This document shows positions 10,098 to 21,002 of a stretch of 64,000 bases of DNA, one piece after another. Origin of the DNA: Gerris lacustris. Taxonomy: Eukaryota > Arthropoda > Insecta > Hemiptera > Gerridae. Location: the NCBI GenBank assembly GCA_951217055.1, contig OX578282.1, forward strand, positions 71,577,092-71,641,091, given 5' to 3'. Position 1 is the stretch's first letter, and each line of letters opens with the position of its first letter. Under the pieces are notes generated by a model. That model saw only the letters and a list, made by a program, of their open reading frames with translations. It searched no databases and was not told the DNA's origin. The position numbers and the translations under genes were made by a program.

Positions 10098-11685
10098 CAA
10101 GGATCTTATAAAATAGGGATGGAGCACTGAGCGAAAAAAGTGTCACCAAGAACTTGAAAAATCTAGTAGGACAGATTACCTTCCCAATGGTTATAACCGT
10201 AGAAGATCAAGAAGAATAGGAAAAATTCTTAAACATTTGATCAAGTTATGTTTTTAGGGTCCGTAGGCAAAACCAAGGACCCTTATATTTTCCTTCGTGT
10301 GTCTGTCCGTCCGTCCTGTCACGTGCTCCCACGGCTACACCTTTCGTCCGATCACTTTGAAATTTGGCATGTATGTGTCTTGTACCTACCCACATATTTT
10401 AAAAATATAGCGACTTAAAAAAAATATTTTTCAAAAAAATTAGGTTAAAAAAACTTAAGGGTTAAATTTTTTTTTTTTTTTTCGACACCCTAAGGGGTAT
10501 CTTATGAAAGGGTACGTCGAGCTTATTACAAAAATATATAATTCTTTGGATATAACTTTGATAAGGCGAGCGGAGGCAAGTTTAAAGTGGGTGTGAAACG
10601 TGTCACCCCCTCGCTTATGTGAAGTGCAAAAAATCTGAAAAAATTCCTGAACATTCTTTGACCAAAAGTAAAGACACCACTTTTTGGAAATTTCGAAAAA
10701 AATATTATTTTATTTTTTATTGACAAAATACGTTTTTTTCTAATTATGGTCTTTTCGATGTATATGGTTGTAGTCCGGTTCAGTGGCAAAACAATACTTT
10801 ATCTGAGTGTGTTTTGAGAATATCAGACCCTTAGAAAAAAAAATTAGGTTAAAAAAACTTAAGGGTTACATTTTTTTTTTTTTTTTTCGACACCCTAAGG
10901 GGTATCTTATGAAAGGGTACGTCGAGCTGATTACAAAAATATATAATTCTTTGGATATAACTTTCAATACTTTATCAGAGGGTGTTTTGAGAATATGAGA
11001 CCCTTAGAATGGTTCAAAGTAAGCTTTTTAGCATTTTAAAAAAACACTGTTTATACACTTTACAGTTAAACACTATATAGTGTGGCCTACGGACCCTCGC
11101 TGTGTGCTGACTAGCACACACGACCTGTTTATTATCTTTCCTCGTGTTTCATATTTCTCCTTGTTTGGTAGTTTGAGATTTCTTCCTTGCTTTATGTTTT
11201 GTTTTCTCTTATGTACAATTAATTTATTTTTTAGTGATTTTGGACTATATTTAACCAATCTTGTTTACTGTGTTTGCAGTTACAAAGGTAAGTTGTTAAA
11301 ATTTGTAAAAATTTAATTCTGCAATAGAAATAACCCGTTTCCAAATTAATTAATAGTAATTATTCGGTTACTAAAAACTATTCTAATAGTAGAATAGTAA
11401 AAACTATTCTAAATTTTATTAATATATTAAATTAAAACTGTAAATTGAAATAAAAACCCTTAAAACAACAAAATATTTCATTAAAAACTTTAAATAAATG
11501 TTAGATTGTAGCGTAACCTTTCATTCAAAAATAAACAATGGATAACAGTCGGGAAGAAATTCGTCCTTCTAATGCGCACGCACATTGGTAGTTTGATGTA
11601 GATATTTTCCAAGTTCTTGGCGACACTTCTAACCCAGGAGATATGCTTAGTGCTCAATCCCTATTTTTATTTTATAAGATCCTTG
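10098..11685. mobile_element. hAT-like element A (TIR CAAGGATCTTATAAAAT)
   Basis: The left end CAAGGATCTTATAAAAT (10098-10114) is the exact complement of the right end (11669-11685). An exact 8-bp duplication, GGTTCTAG, flanks it at 10090-10097 and 11686-11693. The interior at about 11135-11300 matches, inverted, the interior of the related element at 54700-54900. A K-family repeat (10250-11118) is nested inside. No transposase frame is visible, so the element is nonautonomous. Confidence 0.92.
10250..11118 (+). repeat. Repeat K, copy 1 (nested in hAT A)
   Basis: It matches 45590-46351 in opposite orientation. It begins with TTTTTAGGGTCCGTAGGC, passes a TGTCTGTCCGTCCGTCC block, and ends with GCCTACGGACCCT followed by a GTGTGCT-GACT-AGCACAC hairpin and GACCTGTTTATT. 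AGGGTCCGTAGGC and GCCTACGGACCCT form a 13-bp inverted pair. The poly(T)-CGACACCCTAAGGGG-TATCTTATGAAAGGGT block appears twice (about 10465-10515 and 10868-10920), so part of this copy is tandemly duplicated. No coding capacity. Confidence 0.85.
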
Positions 11686-11702
11686 GGTTCTAGTACTGGA
11701 AA

Positions 11703-12290
11703 CAAGGATCTTATAAAATAGGGGTGGACCACTAAATACTAAATATATCTCCTGGGTAAAAAAGTGTCGCCAAGAACTTGGAAAAAAATCTACATAAAAT
11801 TACGACTGCACATGCTCAGAACTTTTTAGTAGGACGAATTTCTTCCCGACTGTTATCAATTGTTTTATTTTGAATAAAAGGTTACAATCAAACATTTTTT
11901 AATTAAATATTTTCTTGTTTTAAGGTTTTTTTATTTTAATTTATAGTAGTACTGTAATACATCTAAAAATTAAATTATAAGAATAGTTTATAATAATCGA
12001 ATAATTAATTTGGAAAGGGGCTATTTCTATTGCAGAATAAGATTTTATTCTACAAAATTATCACAGATTACCAAGTTTAACGTACATATTATACACATTA
12101 ATTTGAACTAGATAGGGAAATTTGTTTTAAAACATAACATATAACCTGATCGAATCCTTTACATTCTTCTTCATCTTCTATAATTATAGTTATAACCATA
12201 AGGGGAGGTAATATATCCCACCAGATTTTCCAAGTTCTTGGCGTTCACTTTTTTCGCTCAGTGCTCCATCCCTATTTTATAAGATTCTTT
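11703..12290. mobile_element. hAT-like element B, directly abutting element A
   Basis: The left terminus CAAGGATCTTATAAAAT starts at 11703. The right terminus at 12274-12290 is a two-mismatch complement. The exact 8-bp duplication ACTGGAAA lies at 11695-11702 and 12291-12298. Only one base (11694) separates its left duplication from element A's right duplication. The interior near the left end (TCTCCTGGGTAAAAAAGTGTCG, ATTTCTTCCCGACTGTTATC) is shared with element D at 54491. Confidence 0.9.
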
Positions 12291-12415
12291 ACTGGAAATA
12301 GACGGGTAGGACGAATCACTCGTTCGAACTTGGTAGTTAGACCTTATTTTAGGCCCATTTTAGGCCACTTCACACATCATACCTCTGTACATTAGTGACC
12401 CATATAAATCAGATA

Positions 12416-12480
12416 ATCACGGCAAGGGATCGAACCCATAACCTCGTGCCACCCTTGAATCATTGATGACACTTTCAATT
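12416..12480 (-). repeat. tRNA-like B-box fragment (SINE remnant)
   Basis: On the minus strand, GAGGTTATGGGTTCGATCCC carries a good pol III B box / T-arm (GGGTTCGATCC). No convincing full cloverleaf surrounds it, so I read it as a decayed tRNA-derived SINE head. Confidence 0.4.
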
Positions 12481-12778
12481 CCGGATTTCTCCTCTATCCA
12501 TTTCTCTAGTCAAGTTACACCCATGCTTATAGTTTCGAAGCATTTTGGGACTTGTTAAGTATGCAGTAGAAATATTTGTTAGGAACCTCTTGTATTTTGA
12601 AAATCTATATTTAGCTTATTTCTTAAGTTCCAAATCCTATTATAAATAAAGTAATATCTGCTGTAAAAGTAATTCCGTTATAACACAGAATATGTCATTT
12701 CTAAATATGGATTCAACATAATTTTGTAAGATGTATATATAATTTAGCCCACATCCGTTAGTCAATTATCTTTAGTAT

Positions 12779-12866
<88 letters not shown>

Positions 12867-13217
12867 GAGATGAAGTAAGTATTGCATCCATTCAGTAAGA
12901 GTTTCGTGTCAGAAGAAAATAAATAGATGTGGGTTTACAAATGTAAAAAAAATAAGGAAAATAAAAGCGAAATAATTTACATGTGAAGATTACGACAACT
13001 CAGGCCAGAGTTGTTCCTTTACATTTACATCATCCTTTGATAATTTTCTATAAATAAAGATTTAATACTTTTTACTTTGTAGCAATAATTGACAACTCTG
13101 ACATCTATAGATAAAGATCTAAGATTAGTCAGGAATAGGAACCACAATTTACTTGCTAACTTACTACTACTAATGCAGTTGCTGACCTTCATAGTTTAAG
13201 TTATCAATACATACATT
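12481..13217. other. Intergenic DNA with a (TA)n tract at 12788-12864
   Basis: The (TA)n tract is about 77 bases. The rest has no gene, RNA or recognisable mobile element. Confidence 0.6.
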
Positions 13218-13355
13218 GGAAGGTTTTGTTAGTAAATAGCGGCGGTCTTTGTTAATCCCAAACTCGTTGTTAATCTCAAACTTGATGAAAATCCCAAACT
13301 TGTTGCTATACTTGAGATTTACTGAATCGGATTATTAAATCCGACAGAAAAGTAA
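13218..13355 (+). repeat. TTAATCCCAAACTCGTTG-type short tandem block, copy 1
   Basis: Three to four degenerate units of about 19 bases (TGTTAATCCCAAACTCGT-like) preceded by AATAGCGGCGGT. The same arrangement, including the GGCGGT leader and a following AAATCCG word, recurs at 14724-14898, so a larger element or duplication links the two. Confidence 0.65.
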
Positions 13356-13546
13356 TTTTATCTACTAACGCGGCAGCAAAATTAAGTATTATTTAACGGT
13401 TCTTTACGCTGGAAAGTGCTATTTCGCTGAATTGTCATTAAAATATTAAAAACAGGCAGGGAAATATTTCCCTGCCTAAGCAGGAAAAGTACAGTGTTTA
13501 CCAGTGCGTGTCATAACATCTGTTTGTTTTATTTGTTTTTAATTTG

Positions 13547-14308
13547 GGTTTTTACTTTTCCTCACTACCTACAGGAGGAAAGGTATTGTTTTCAAACAAT
13601 TTTTTCCTCGAGATTTCAACGGAATTATCCGTTTTGGGTGTTTTTAAGACCTCCTGAGTGGTTTTTAGTATATGACGTCTGTATGTATGTATGTGTGTTA
13701 TTATCGTAGCGCCCAAGGTATTTAACCTAGAGAGTTGAAACTTGGCAGAAAAATCAGTCCTTACCTGTAGTGGTGCCGCCCGAAAAATCGACTTTTTCCG
13801 CCATCTTGAACCCAGTTTTTTCATAAGTCAACAAAAATTTAAAAAAATCGTAATAAATCGAAAATGGTCCTGATCGAGTTGAAATTTGGCACGAATGTAC
13901 CTCTCTATATTACAAACAAGTCCACCAAATTTCATTTTGATATTGGCCGCCATTTTGAAGTTATCAATTTTTGAATTTTTAAACTTTGACGGTAAATAAT
14001 ATTGAAATTACATATAGGTTTTTGACTTAAAGCATATCGTTGGAAACGGAAAAAATTAAGGAACAAATATAAAAAACCCGATGAAATTCTATTAATTAAT
14101 TTAAAAGTTATAAGTGAATATAATTATTTATTAGTGCGATAATTTTGATGGCGTCAAAGTTTGTTTACATCTGTCAAAATACCGCCAAACATCAAATAAT
14201 AAAATAAAATATAGGTATAAAAAATAGGTTTTTTTTTTAAGAATGATAATAAATCAGTTAGTTCAGAACGGTCACCCATCCAAGTACTGACCACGTCCAA
14301 TGCTGCTT
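13547..14308 (-). repeat. 5S-rRNA-headed SINE candidate
   Basis: On the minus strand the head (14308 down to about 14264) reads GCAGCATTGGACGTGG, then TCAGTACTTGGATGGGTGAC and CGTTCTGAAC. The middle word is very close to the conserved 3' half of eukaryotic 5S rRNA. Downstream on the same strand follows an AT-rich body with words such as GCCAAATTTCAACTCGAT near 13880 that look like a non-LTR tail. This order fits SINE3-type elements. Whether head and body are one element is an inference, because I see only one copy. It is not a functional 5S gene because the 5' half is missing. Confidence 0.5.
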
Positions 14309-14362
14309 CCTCCTGCTGCAGCAGCAGGAGAGGCCACTTTAGTGGCCTCTGAAGTGAGGAAA
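14309..14362. other. Two adjacent perfect hairpins
   Basis: CTCCTGCTGC-AGCAGCAGGAG (about 14310-14331) is a perfect palindrome. GAGGCCACT-TT-AGTGGCCTC (14331-14351) follows at once. They lie just outside the 5S-like head and may mark the 5' boundary of that element. Confidence 0.7.
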
Positions 14363-14432
14363 AGTTCCGAGGTACCCTGTACCCGATTTTTTAAATTTAG
14401 TTTTATACTCGTTTTATTACAAAGCAATGTTA

Positions 14433-14465
<33 letters not shown>

Positions 14466-14515
14466 ATTTATTAATATGTTTACCTACGCTTCCATTTTTT
14501 TATCTAAATTGCGTG

Positions 14516-14695
14516 AGTAGATAAAATATTGTATGCAATAAGGCAGCAAAGGAAACATTTCTGCCTCATGCATTCATTGCCTGCCTCGGCTTCACCTCGG
14601 CAGTTAATTTTCATAGCCTGTCCTCGTCTCCGGCTCGGTTGCTAACTTAATCACTCGACAGTAAAATTTAATTTTGCTGCCTGGTTACATAAATA
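14516..14695 (+). repeat. Diverged repeat F relative
   Basis: It shares the order of words with 316-643: GATAAAATATTGTATG, a CCTCGGCTTCACCTCGG block, and a GGT(T/G)ACATAAATAAC end. The level of divergence is clearly higher. Short (AAT)n/(ATT)n runs precede it at 14431-14468. Confidence 0.5.
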
Positions 14696-14723
14696 ACTAA
14701 TAACTATTTTACAATAATAAAGG

Positions 14724-14898
14724 TTTTGTTATCAAATATTTCCAGTAAATCAATAGCGGCGGTTGTTATTAATCCCAAACTCGTTGTTAAACCCAAACTT
14801 GTTGTTAATCCCAAATTTGTGGTTAATGGATACTCTAAAACTCATTGTTAATCCCAAACTAGTTGCTCTATTCGACATTTACAAGTAAAATCCGGCTG
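14724..14898 (+). repeat. TTAATCCCAAACTCGTTG-type short tandem block, copy 2
   Basis: Four to five degenerate roughly 19-base units led by AATAGCGGCGGTTG, parallel to 13218-13355. Confidence 0.65.
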
Positions 14899-14953
14899 TA
14901 ACAACTAATGTTGTACAATAATCAAAGGATTAATTTTTTTGCAGAACTCTATA

Positions 14954-16072
14954 CAGGGTGACTTGCGTTATATGTGAAAAAATGAAGTAGGTTGTTCTAC
15001 TCCTCAGCGGATACAAAAAACCCTATATAAACCATGGGTCAAATCTTAACCGTTTTCCCATAAGTTCAAATTTTATGATTTTTTTAAGATGGCATGCCTT
15101 TGCTTATAAAAACACTTATTGCTCCAAGTAACGTAGGTGACGTAAAGTATAAAAGCTAGAACAAAATGTTTGGTTTCGTTGTAAAGCTGACAAATTTTCC
15201 TACAAGTAAAGTAGAATTTTAATTTTTTCCCCCTCAAATTACATGAAAAAATATTTATACCAATTTTATTTTAAAGAAAAAATAAAAAAAAAAACAATTT
15301 CTTTGTGGTTCCATAACTTTGAATAGAACCGAGCTTAAACTGTTCGGACTTCAGGAAAAACTTCCTTATTTCCTAAATTTTCGATTAATATTAACATCAT
15401 TACCCATTTACCCATTCATAAGGTGGAATTTTTAGTAAACTTCGCTGAAAGTAAAAAAAATCATGTTTATTGTTGTATTTGTTGACACATAGGTGAGTAT
15501 ACTAAACCAATCTTGCTTATTTTTAATATGTTTTTAAATTATTTACTCACCTGCTGGTGAACAATATCAACAATAAACACGTTTCTTTTTTACTTTAAGC
15601 GATGTTTACAAACAAATCTGCCCTATGAATGGGTAATAATATTAATATTGATCGAAACGTTAGTAAATAAGGAAGTATTTCCTGAAGTCCGACAAGTTTA
15701 AGCTCGGTTTTTTTACCACGTTATAGAACCACAAAAAAAAATTGATTTTTTATATTTTTTCTTTAAAATAAAATTTGTATACATTTTTTGTCATGTAATT
15801 TGAGTACATAAAAATTAAATTTACGCTTTTCTTGTTGGAAATTTTGTAAGCTTTACAACGGTACCAAAGATTTTGTTCTAGCTTTTATACTTTTGGAGTA
15901 ATATGTGTTTTTATGAGCAAAGGTATGCGATCTTAAAAAAATCATAAAATTTGACCTGGCGGGAAAACGGTAAGATTTGACTTGACCCATGGTTTATACA
16001 GCGTTTTTTGTAGCCCATAAGCCGTAGAACAACCTACTTCATTTTTTCACAAATATCGCCAGTCACCCTTTG
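14954..16072. mobile_element. 1.1-kb palindromic foldback element with TA target duplication
   Basis: The left arm (about 14954-15485) and right arm (about 15557-16072) are inverted copies over roughly half a kilobase. Paired words include ATGAAGTAGGTTGTTCTAC with its complement near 16025-16045, CCATGGGTCAA with its complement near 15985, and AGCTAGAACAAAAT with its complement near 15870. The outer ends are CAGGGTGACT and AGTCACCCTTTG, with TA on both sides (14952-14953 and 16073-16074), as expected of Tc1/mariner-type insertion. The centre carries GTGAGTA...TACTCAC. No transposase is visible. The arms differ at many positions, so the element is old. Confidence 0.88.
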
Positions 16073-16074
16073 TA

Positions 16075-17004
16075 TCTTGGACAGGATATAAAGTGTGGGA
16101 TATCTATTTGATGGCAGTAAAATCAAACAAACATAATATAAATGTGATTTTTCACCTTAGAAGTCCTTGGCAGACAACTGCACACGCTTTGGCACCACGT
16201 AGCTCCCAAATATTTAATTGTTGTTTAATGTCTTCTTTCTTTTTTTCAATTAGTGATAAAAAAATTGGACGCATAAATTAACTGTCTATTTATAAATTCT
16301 AATCTACAGATGAGCTTTCAATTGAATAACCGTTTCTATAAATATTAACTCGTATTTAATGACTCATAAAAGTTTAAATTTTATCTGTAATCAACTTTAT
16401 TTATAGATTTTTAATTTTTTATTTAACTGATACTTCCTTAAACTTTAAATGATTGAATTATTGTTTTGTTTATATTTTATCTTCTTGTTCTTTATCTTCT
16501 TTTTTATATTCTTCCGAGCTTACTATAACGGAACCATTCATTCTGAAGAACGAAAATTTTACAAAAATGTTTTTTTTTGTCTTCAGGGGTATAATAATAA
16601 TAATAATTATAATACCTATTAATAAACTAATACGTTTGCTTTGTTTGTTTTTTATTATTAATTTGTTTGGTAATATTTCGTTTCTCATTTTAAGACATTT
16701 TCAAACCTGAATAAGTTTTTTATATTATTAGAATCTACCACAAAATAAAGAGATCTTTTACAAATGTTATTAAATCGATCGCTTATTAATAAATCTAATT
16801 AAAATAAAGGTATATCTTTATTTCAACTATTATTATAAACTGTATCACTTCGCTACACAAACACTACTGCATGTATCAAGTTGAAATTTTACTTGCCTGT
16901 TTCAATTGTGCTTTGGACGGTGTATGTGAAGTTTTATTAAAATCGTTACGTTAGAACGTGAGATAACGGTAAAAACGTTATTTTCTCTATTTTAAACGCT
17001 TAGG
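16075..17004. other. Intergenic DNA, no gene seen
   Basis: AT-rich, with an (AAT)n run near 16592-16606. The open frames here are low-complexity translations with no recognised domain. Confidence 0.5.
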
Positions 17005-17330
17005 TCCGCTTTAATAGTTTTAACGATCTTTATTAATTTATAGCGGTGTCACTGTTGGTTTTAATAAAAAATGTTATTTAAAAACAATATTCATCCCATC
17101 GAATAGATGATAATAGAATCTTTTTCCGTCCAATGAAATACCAATTTTACATTTGAATCTCACGTTTACGCGCGAACTCTTGGACGGATCACGCTGTCCA
17201 ACGAACTTAGCCTGAGCATTAATGAAAGGAACACGAATACCAAATTTCAACCAAATCGTTCAACTTTTATTCAAGTTATCGTCGGACACTTAAACGTTAC
17301 ACACAGACAGACAGGATTCAAATTTTGTTG
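17005..17330 (-). repeat. T1-family fragment, minus strand
   Basis: On the minus strand it matches the T1 tail: a block ending ACAGTGACACCGCTA, preceded by the AGCGTGATCCGTCCAAG region and the CTGTCTGTCTG run near 17305. The head hairpin is missing. Confidence 0.65.
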
Positions 17331-17841
17331 AATGTAAGAAGCTCGCTTAAGCTCGCTTCAACTTACGCTTTAACCTCTGAGTTACAACGGAGAGAGTGCC
17401 AACTAAAGCATTAACCTCAGAGTAAAAACATAGAGTTAAGACTGTTATTTACTTGGTTTATTTTGCTTGTACTTCAAGAGTAAGTTAAATCAATATTCAG
17501 AAAAATCTATGTAGAACTTATCTCTGCCACAGCTCTATATCTCGTTGTATAAATGTGGAAGATGTACTTGAGTGAAACAGAGCGGGGTTACTGAAGGCAG
17601 TTGAAAGGAGTATAGAAGTGTTCTGTACAAAACGAAGCTACGAGGTAACTTAGAGTGGGACGACGCAAGATGTTGCAACTATTTCTCCGCTGTACCAGGG
17701 CCTAATCTATCTTCTCTGTTTTAAACTCTGCTGGGAAAAATACGAAATTTCAACGAAACCATTACTTCATAGAGAAACATTCTATCCTCTTTATCATATT
17801 CTAATCTATTCCTTATACACCAGGCGGCTCATACTACTTTA
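17331..17841. other. Intergenic DNA, no gene seen
   Basis: No gene or defined repeat recognised. GAAGCTCGCTTAAGCTCGCTTC near 17338-17360 is a small direct/inverted word. Confidence 0.45.
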
Positions 17842-17858
17842 TAAATCCTTTATATTAA

Positions 17859-18555
17859 AATCAAATTATAATTATTATTTACTAAGGGAAACAGACAGTG
17901 AAAAATACACTCCCGCGCCAGGATTTGAACCACGGGTCTCCTGTATTTCTAGTACAGATGCTCTGGCCAACTAAGCTACGCAGGAGAATGATTTTTTACT
18001 GCCGTAATCGATAACTAGTCCCGAATCCAAGCTTTCAATATTCATATACATTTAGACAGTCAATATTTATGACATTAGAACTAAACCAAGAATTAACGCT
18101 TATAATTATAAAGTACTCAATTAGTCCTGTACCTTGTACAATCAATTCGAAATTCAATTTTTAAGTTTTTGGTAGTTTTCATACTACGGAAAGTTTAAAT
18201 TTTAATTTAAATCAAATTATAATTATTATTTACTACGGGAAACACAGTGAAAAATACACTCCCGCGCCGGGATTTGAACCACTCAAAATATTGACTGTCT
18301 AAATGTATATGAATATTGAAAGCTTGGATTCGGGACTAGTTATCGATTACGGCAGTTACAAATCATTCTCCTGCGTAGCTTAGTTGGCCAGAGCATCTGT
18401 ACTAGAAATACAGGAGACCCGTGGTTCAAATCCCGGCGCGGGAGTGTATTTTTCACTGTCTGTTTCCCGTAGTAAATAATAATTATAATATGATTTAAAT
18501 TAAAATTTAAACTTTCCGTAGTATGAAAACTACCAAAAACTTAAAAATTGAATTT
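17859..18555 (+). mobile_element. Palindromic tRNA-derived SINE, long form
   Basis: A 697-bp insertion bounded by an exact 17-bp direct repeat, TAAATCCTTTATATTAA (17842-17858 and 18556-18572), which implies LINE-type target-primed insertion. Inside are two tRNA-like units in opposite orientation: minus strand at about 17909-17987 and plus strand at 18369-18445. Complementary arms (about 18152-18279 against 18420-18553) surround the right-hand unit. The 3' end is ACTTAAAAATTGAATT. The 5' end AATCAAATTATAATTATT is the complement of a site about 60 bases before the 3' end, and the copy at 38591 begins in the same region. Confidence 0.88.
18369..18445 (+). other. tRNA-like unit of the palindromic SINE
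   Basis: The acceptor arms CTCCTGC/GCGGGAG pair over seven positions. The A-box region is TAGCTTAGTTGG, the anticodon arm CTGTA-CTAGAAA-TACAG would present AGA, and the B box is GGTTCAAATCC. The T stem pairs only if one T is bulged (CCG-T-GG against CCCGG), and the copy at 38 kb has the same bulge. That shared defect, plus its position inside a repeat, argues that it is a SINE promoter rather than a functional tRNA. Confidence 0.8.
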
Positions 18556-18765
18556 TAAATCCTTTATATTAACTTGGATGTTGTTTGTTTGGGCCGTTCC
18601 TCTGTCGTCAAAATATTTTTTTTGGCTAATTATCCCTTTTTCAGTTAATCGAGCTAAAACTTGGCATTTAGACTCTTTACCAAGACCCAAGACACTAACA
18701 TTCTATCAAATTTTAGCCTTATTATGATTAGTATAATCGTATATATATAATGTTATTTCTTTTTT

Positions 18766-19226
18766 GCTTCCGAGCTTACACCAAAGGTAACGGAAGCTAT
18801 GTGATCGTTCTGAAGAACGAAAAAAATTAGGTCTCCGATTTCAAAAATTCCAAGACACAAATCTGTTTCAGACATCAGGGAACAGTTTTGATTCCGTGTC
18901 TGACTGTCGGTCTGTTTCAACATATGTATCTTAAAGACTACTCGTTCGATTGTTATGAAAATTAAATAGTAGGTCATAATTAGCCTATTGTTGGTCCAAT
19001 ATCTGTATTACCTTATGCGCCCATTTGTTTTTCTTCGACATGCGCACAAATATATTTATTTACACGTATATCTTTAAAAGTACTTATCTGATTTTTATGA
19101 AATTTTGATGGTTTGTCGAAATTAGCCCGCAGATAGCCAGATAGCTCCAGATTAATTTCAACCGTCTCATTAAATTTTACGAAATAGGACGCGAGGAAGC
19201 TATGTGCCACACTAATCGGCAGTTTA
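18766..19226 (+). repeat. T2-family copy
   Basis: Starts with the head hairpin GCTTCCG...CGGAAGC and continues through GATCGTTCTGAAGAACGAAAA, TTTCAGACATCAGGGAACAG and ATGCGCACAAATATATTTAT. It ends with GCGAGGAAGCTATGTGCCAC. It is one of the most complete copies. The CTGTCTG microsatellite is reduced. Confidence 0.82.
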
Positions 19227-19551
19227 TTTTATGTTAAAATATTTGTAAAAGGAGCTTTTTAGTTAAAATGTTTAAAAAGTTTTGATATTTATTACTTGTG
19301 CGCTGTTACCGAGTGATATTAGCTGTAGATAATGGAATGAACACGTTCCGGTGGTTCAGTGGATGATATTTTACAGAATGTTTTAACATTACAAGTCCCC
19401 TCATCAGCTTGTAGTGAGTTATTTTGCATGCTATAAAGTATCTGACCTTTCAGTGAAATTTCTCTTCATATTATATAACCAGAAAAATTTCTGAAATGTT
19501 CAAAAGCAAGAATTTCAATTTGAACCTTGCAATATTGCGATTCCAATTATT

Positions 19552-19630
<79 letters not shown>

Positions 19631-19827
19631 ATGTTTGGGTGTTTTACTTTTTATTTGTACATTGTTTACATAATTTGTTTTACTTGATTTTAGAATGACT
19701 TTAGTTGTATTATTTTCCCGTTTTCGAACTGATGATGAATGCTTTATAAAAAGTTAATAAGTTAAATACGGCAGCTAATAATTCATTCAAGTATTTAAGA
19801 CATTATTATTTGAATGTTACTTTTTTT
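19227..19827. other. Intergenic DNA with (TA)n at 19555-19620
   Basis: The (TA)n tract passes into a short (GT)n run at 19620-19631. TTCCGGTGGTTCA at 19348-19360 is also found in the structured insertion at 46811. No gene recognised. Confidence 0.6.
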
Positions 19828-20115
19828 GCTTCCGAGCTCACCGAAGGTAACGGAATCGTTCAGAAGTCTCAACATTTATTAATGTCACCGATTTCAAAAT
19901 TCCAAGACAGAAATCCGTTTCAGACATCAGGGAATAGTTTGTTTCCCTTGTCTGTCTAACGGCCTTTCTGTCGTTTAATTTTGCGAAACATATCTTAAAA
20001 ATTAATGAAATTTGGATGATTTGGGCTAATTATGAGCATAATTAGCCCATTGTTGGTTTTAACTTTCTGCCCATTATATTTCCATTCATATGGGCACAAA
20101 CTAATTCATTAAAAC
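19828..20115 (+). repeat. T2-family copy, 3'-truncated
   Basis: Head hairpin GCTTCCGAGCTCACC...GGTAACGGAA, then the CAGACATCAGGGAATAG block and GCCCATTGTTGG. It ends soon after the CATATGGGCACAAA word. Confidence 0.7.
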
Positions 20116-20253
20116 CTGAAACGAAAAATATTTCTTACGAATTAGTTGGGGAAACCATCAAAATTCGTAAGCCGAGGTTAGTCAGTTTACAGGGTTATTA
20201 AAAATGATGTTCATGATTTCAAGCCTCATACCTGTAAATGTAGTTTTATTGAC

Positions 20254-20445
20254 ACTTCTTTAGATTGTTACTCCCCTTATAAAAAAACAGAAGGGAGTAA
20301 CAATCTAAAGAAGGTGTGCGGGATGTTCTTCTTTAGACTGTTACTCCCCATATAAAAACAGAAGTGTGATATTCCTTTGTCCCAAAGTACATTGGACTAA
20401 ATATCCCTTTGTCTTAATAGTAATTTAGTCAAAGTCATAGAGTGA
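20254..20445. mobile_element. MITE M: a 61-bp deletion form next to a one-armed copy
   Basis: At 20254-20314 the two MITE-M termini lie almost back to back around a roughly 17-base centre. At 20329 a second copy starts with TTCTTTAGACTGTTACTCCCC and continues into the interior (CAAAGGGATATT on the minus strand) but has no right arm. Confidence 0.75.
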
Positions 20446-20759
20446 TTGCTAGGGGGATCTCCGTTAAATCTGGTTCTAAATTGACGTTGCACACTAATAC
20501 TGATAACTGATATCATTAAGTGGTAATACTGATAGGTTAATGTGACAATCCAACACACAAAATGCTTTCCTGTCTTCAAATTCAGCCACTACACAACACC
20601 GACAACAAGCGACTTAACAAACAGCTGACACTTACCCAAACCAATGTAAATAAAACTTCGAGTTTTTCTTTCCAGTGGTACCAACTGAAGTGGTCTTTAA
20701 ACATATTAATCCAGAAATATATTCAATCGAAATTAGGAACGTCATTTTTGGTTACCCTG
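20446..20759. other. Intergenic DNA, no gene seen
   Basis: A 73-codon plus frame at 20562-20783 has no recognised domain and I do not support it as a gene. Confidence 0.4.
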
Positions 20760-20943
20760 TATATGTATTACGTAATGGGATGACGGGGTTACTGTATCGC
20801 CATCAGGTGAATAAACCGTATAATTGACATTCATTACCGGATTTTTACTGAGTGATGACCCAGCGTGGGGCCCGGAAGTGGGAATCGATGACCAGACCTT
20901 CTGATTGACAAGAGCAGACGCTACTAATGAGCTAGCGGGGACT
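20760..20943 (-). repeat. tRNA-derived SINE copy, minus strand
   Basis: On the minus strand the head has an A-box-like TAGCTCATTAGTAGCGTC (20935-20918) and, about 35 bases on, GGTCATCGATTCCCA (20893-20879), close to a B box. A unique-looking body follows. A single copy only, so the family is inferred from the promoter boxes. Confidence 0.55.
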
Positions 20944-21002
20944 CTAGTTTAATCATGATACCGAACTATTCAGCCTTTTTATTTATTTTCTATTTTGTAA
21001 TT

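Noticed and set aside
18369..18445. A functional tRNA-Ser(AGA)
   Set aside because: The T stem needs a bulged base that is also present in the other SINE copy, and the unit lies inside a repeat with target duplications.
19496..19687. Frames with long (Ile-Tyr)n runs, here and at 28529, 34673 and 59168
   Set aside because: Produced by (TA)n microsatellites.
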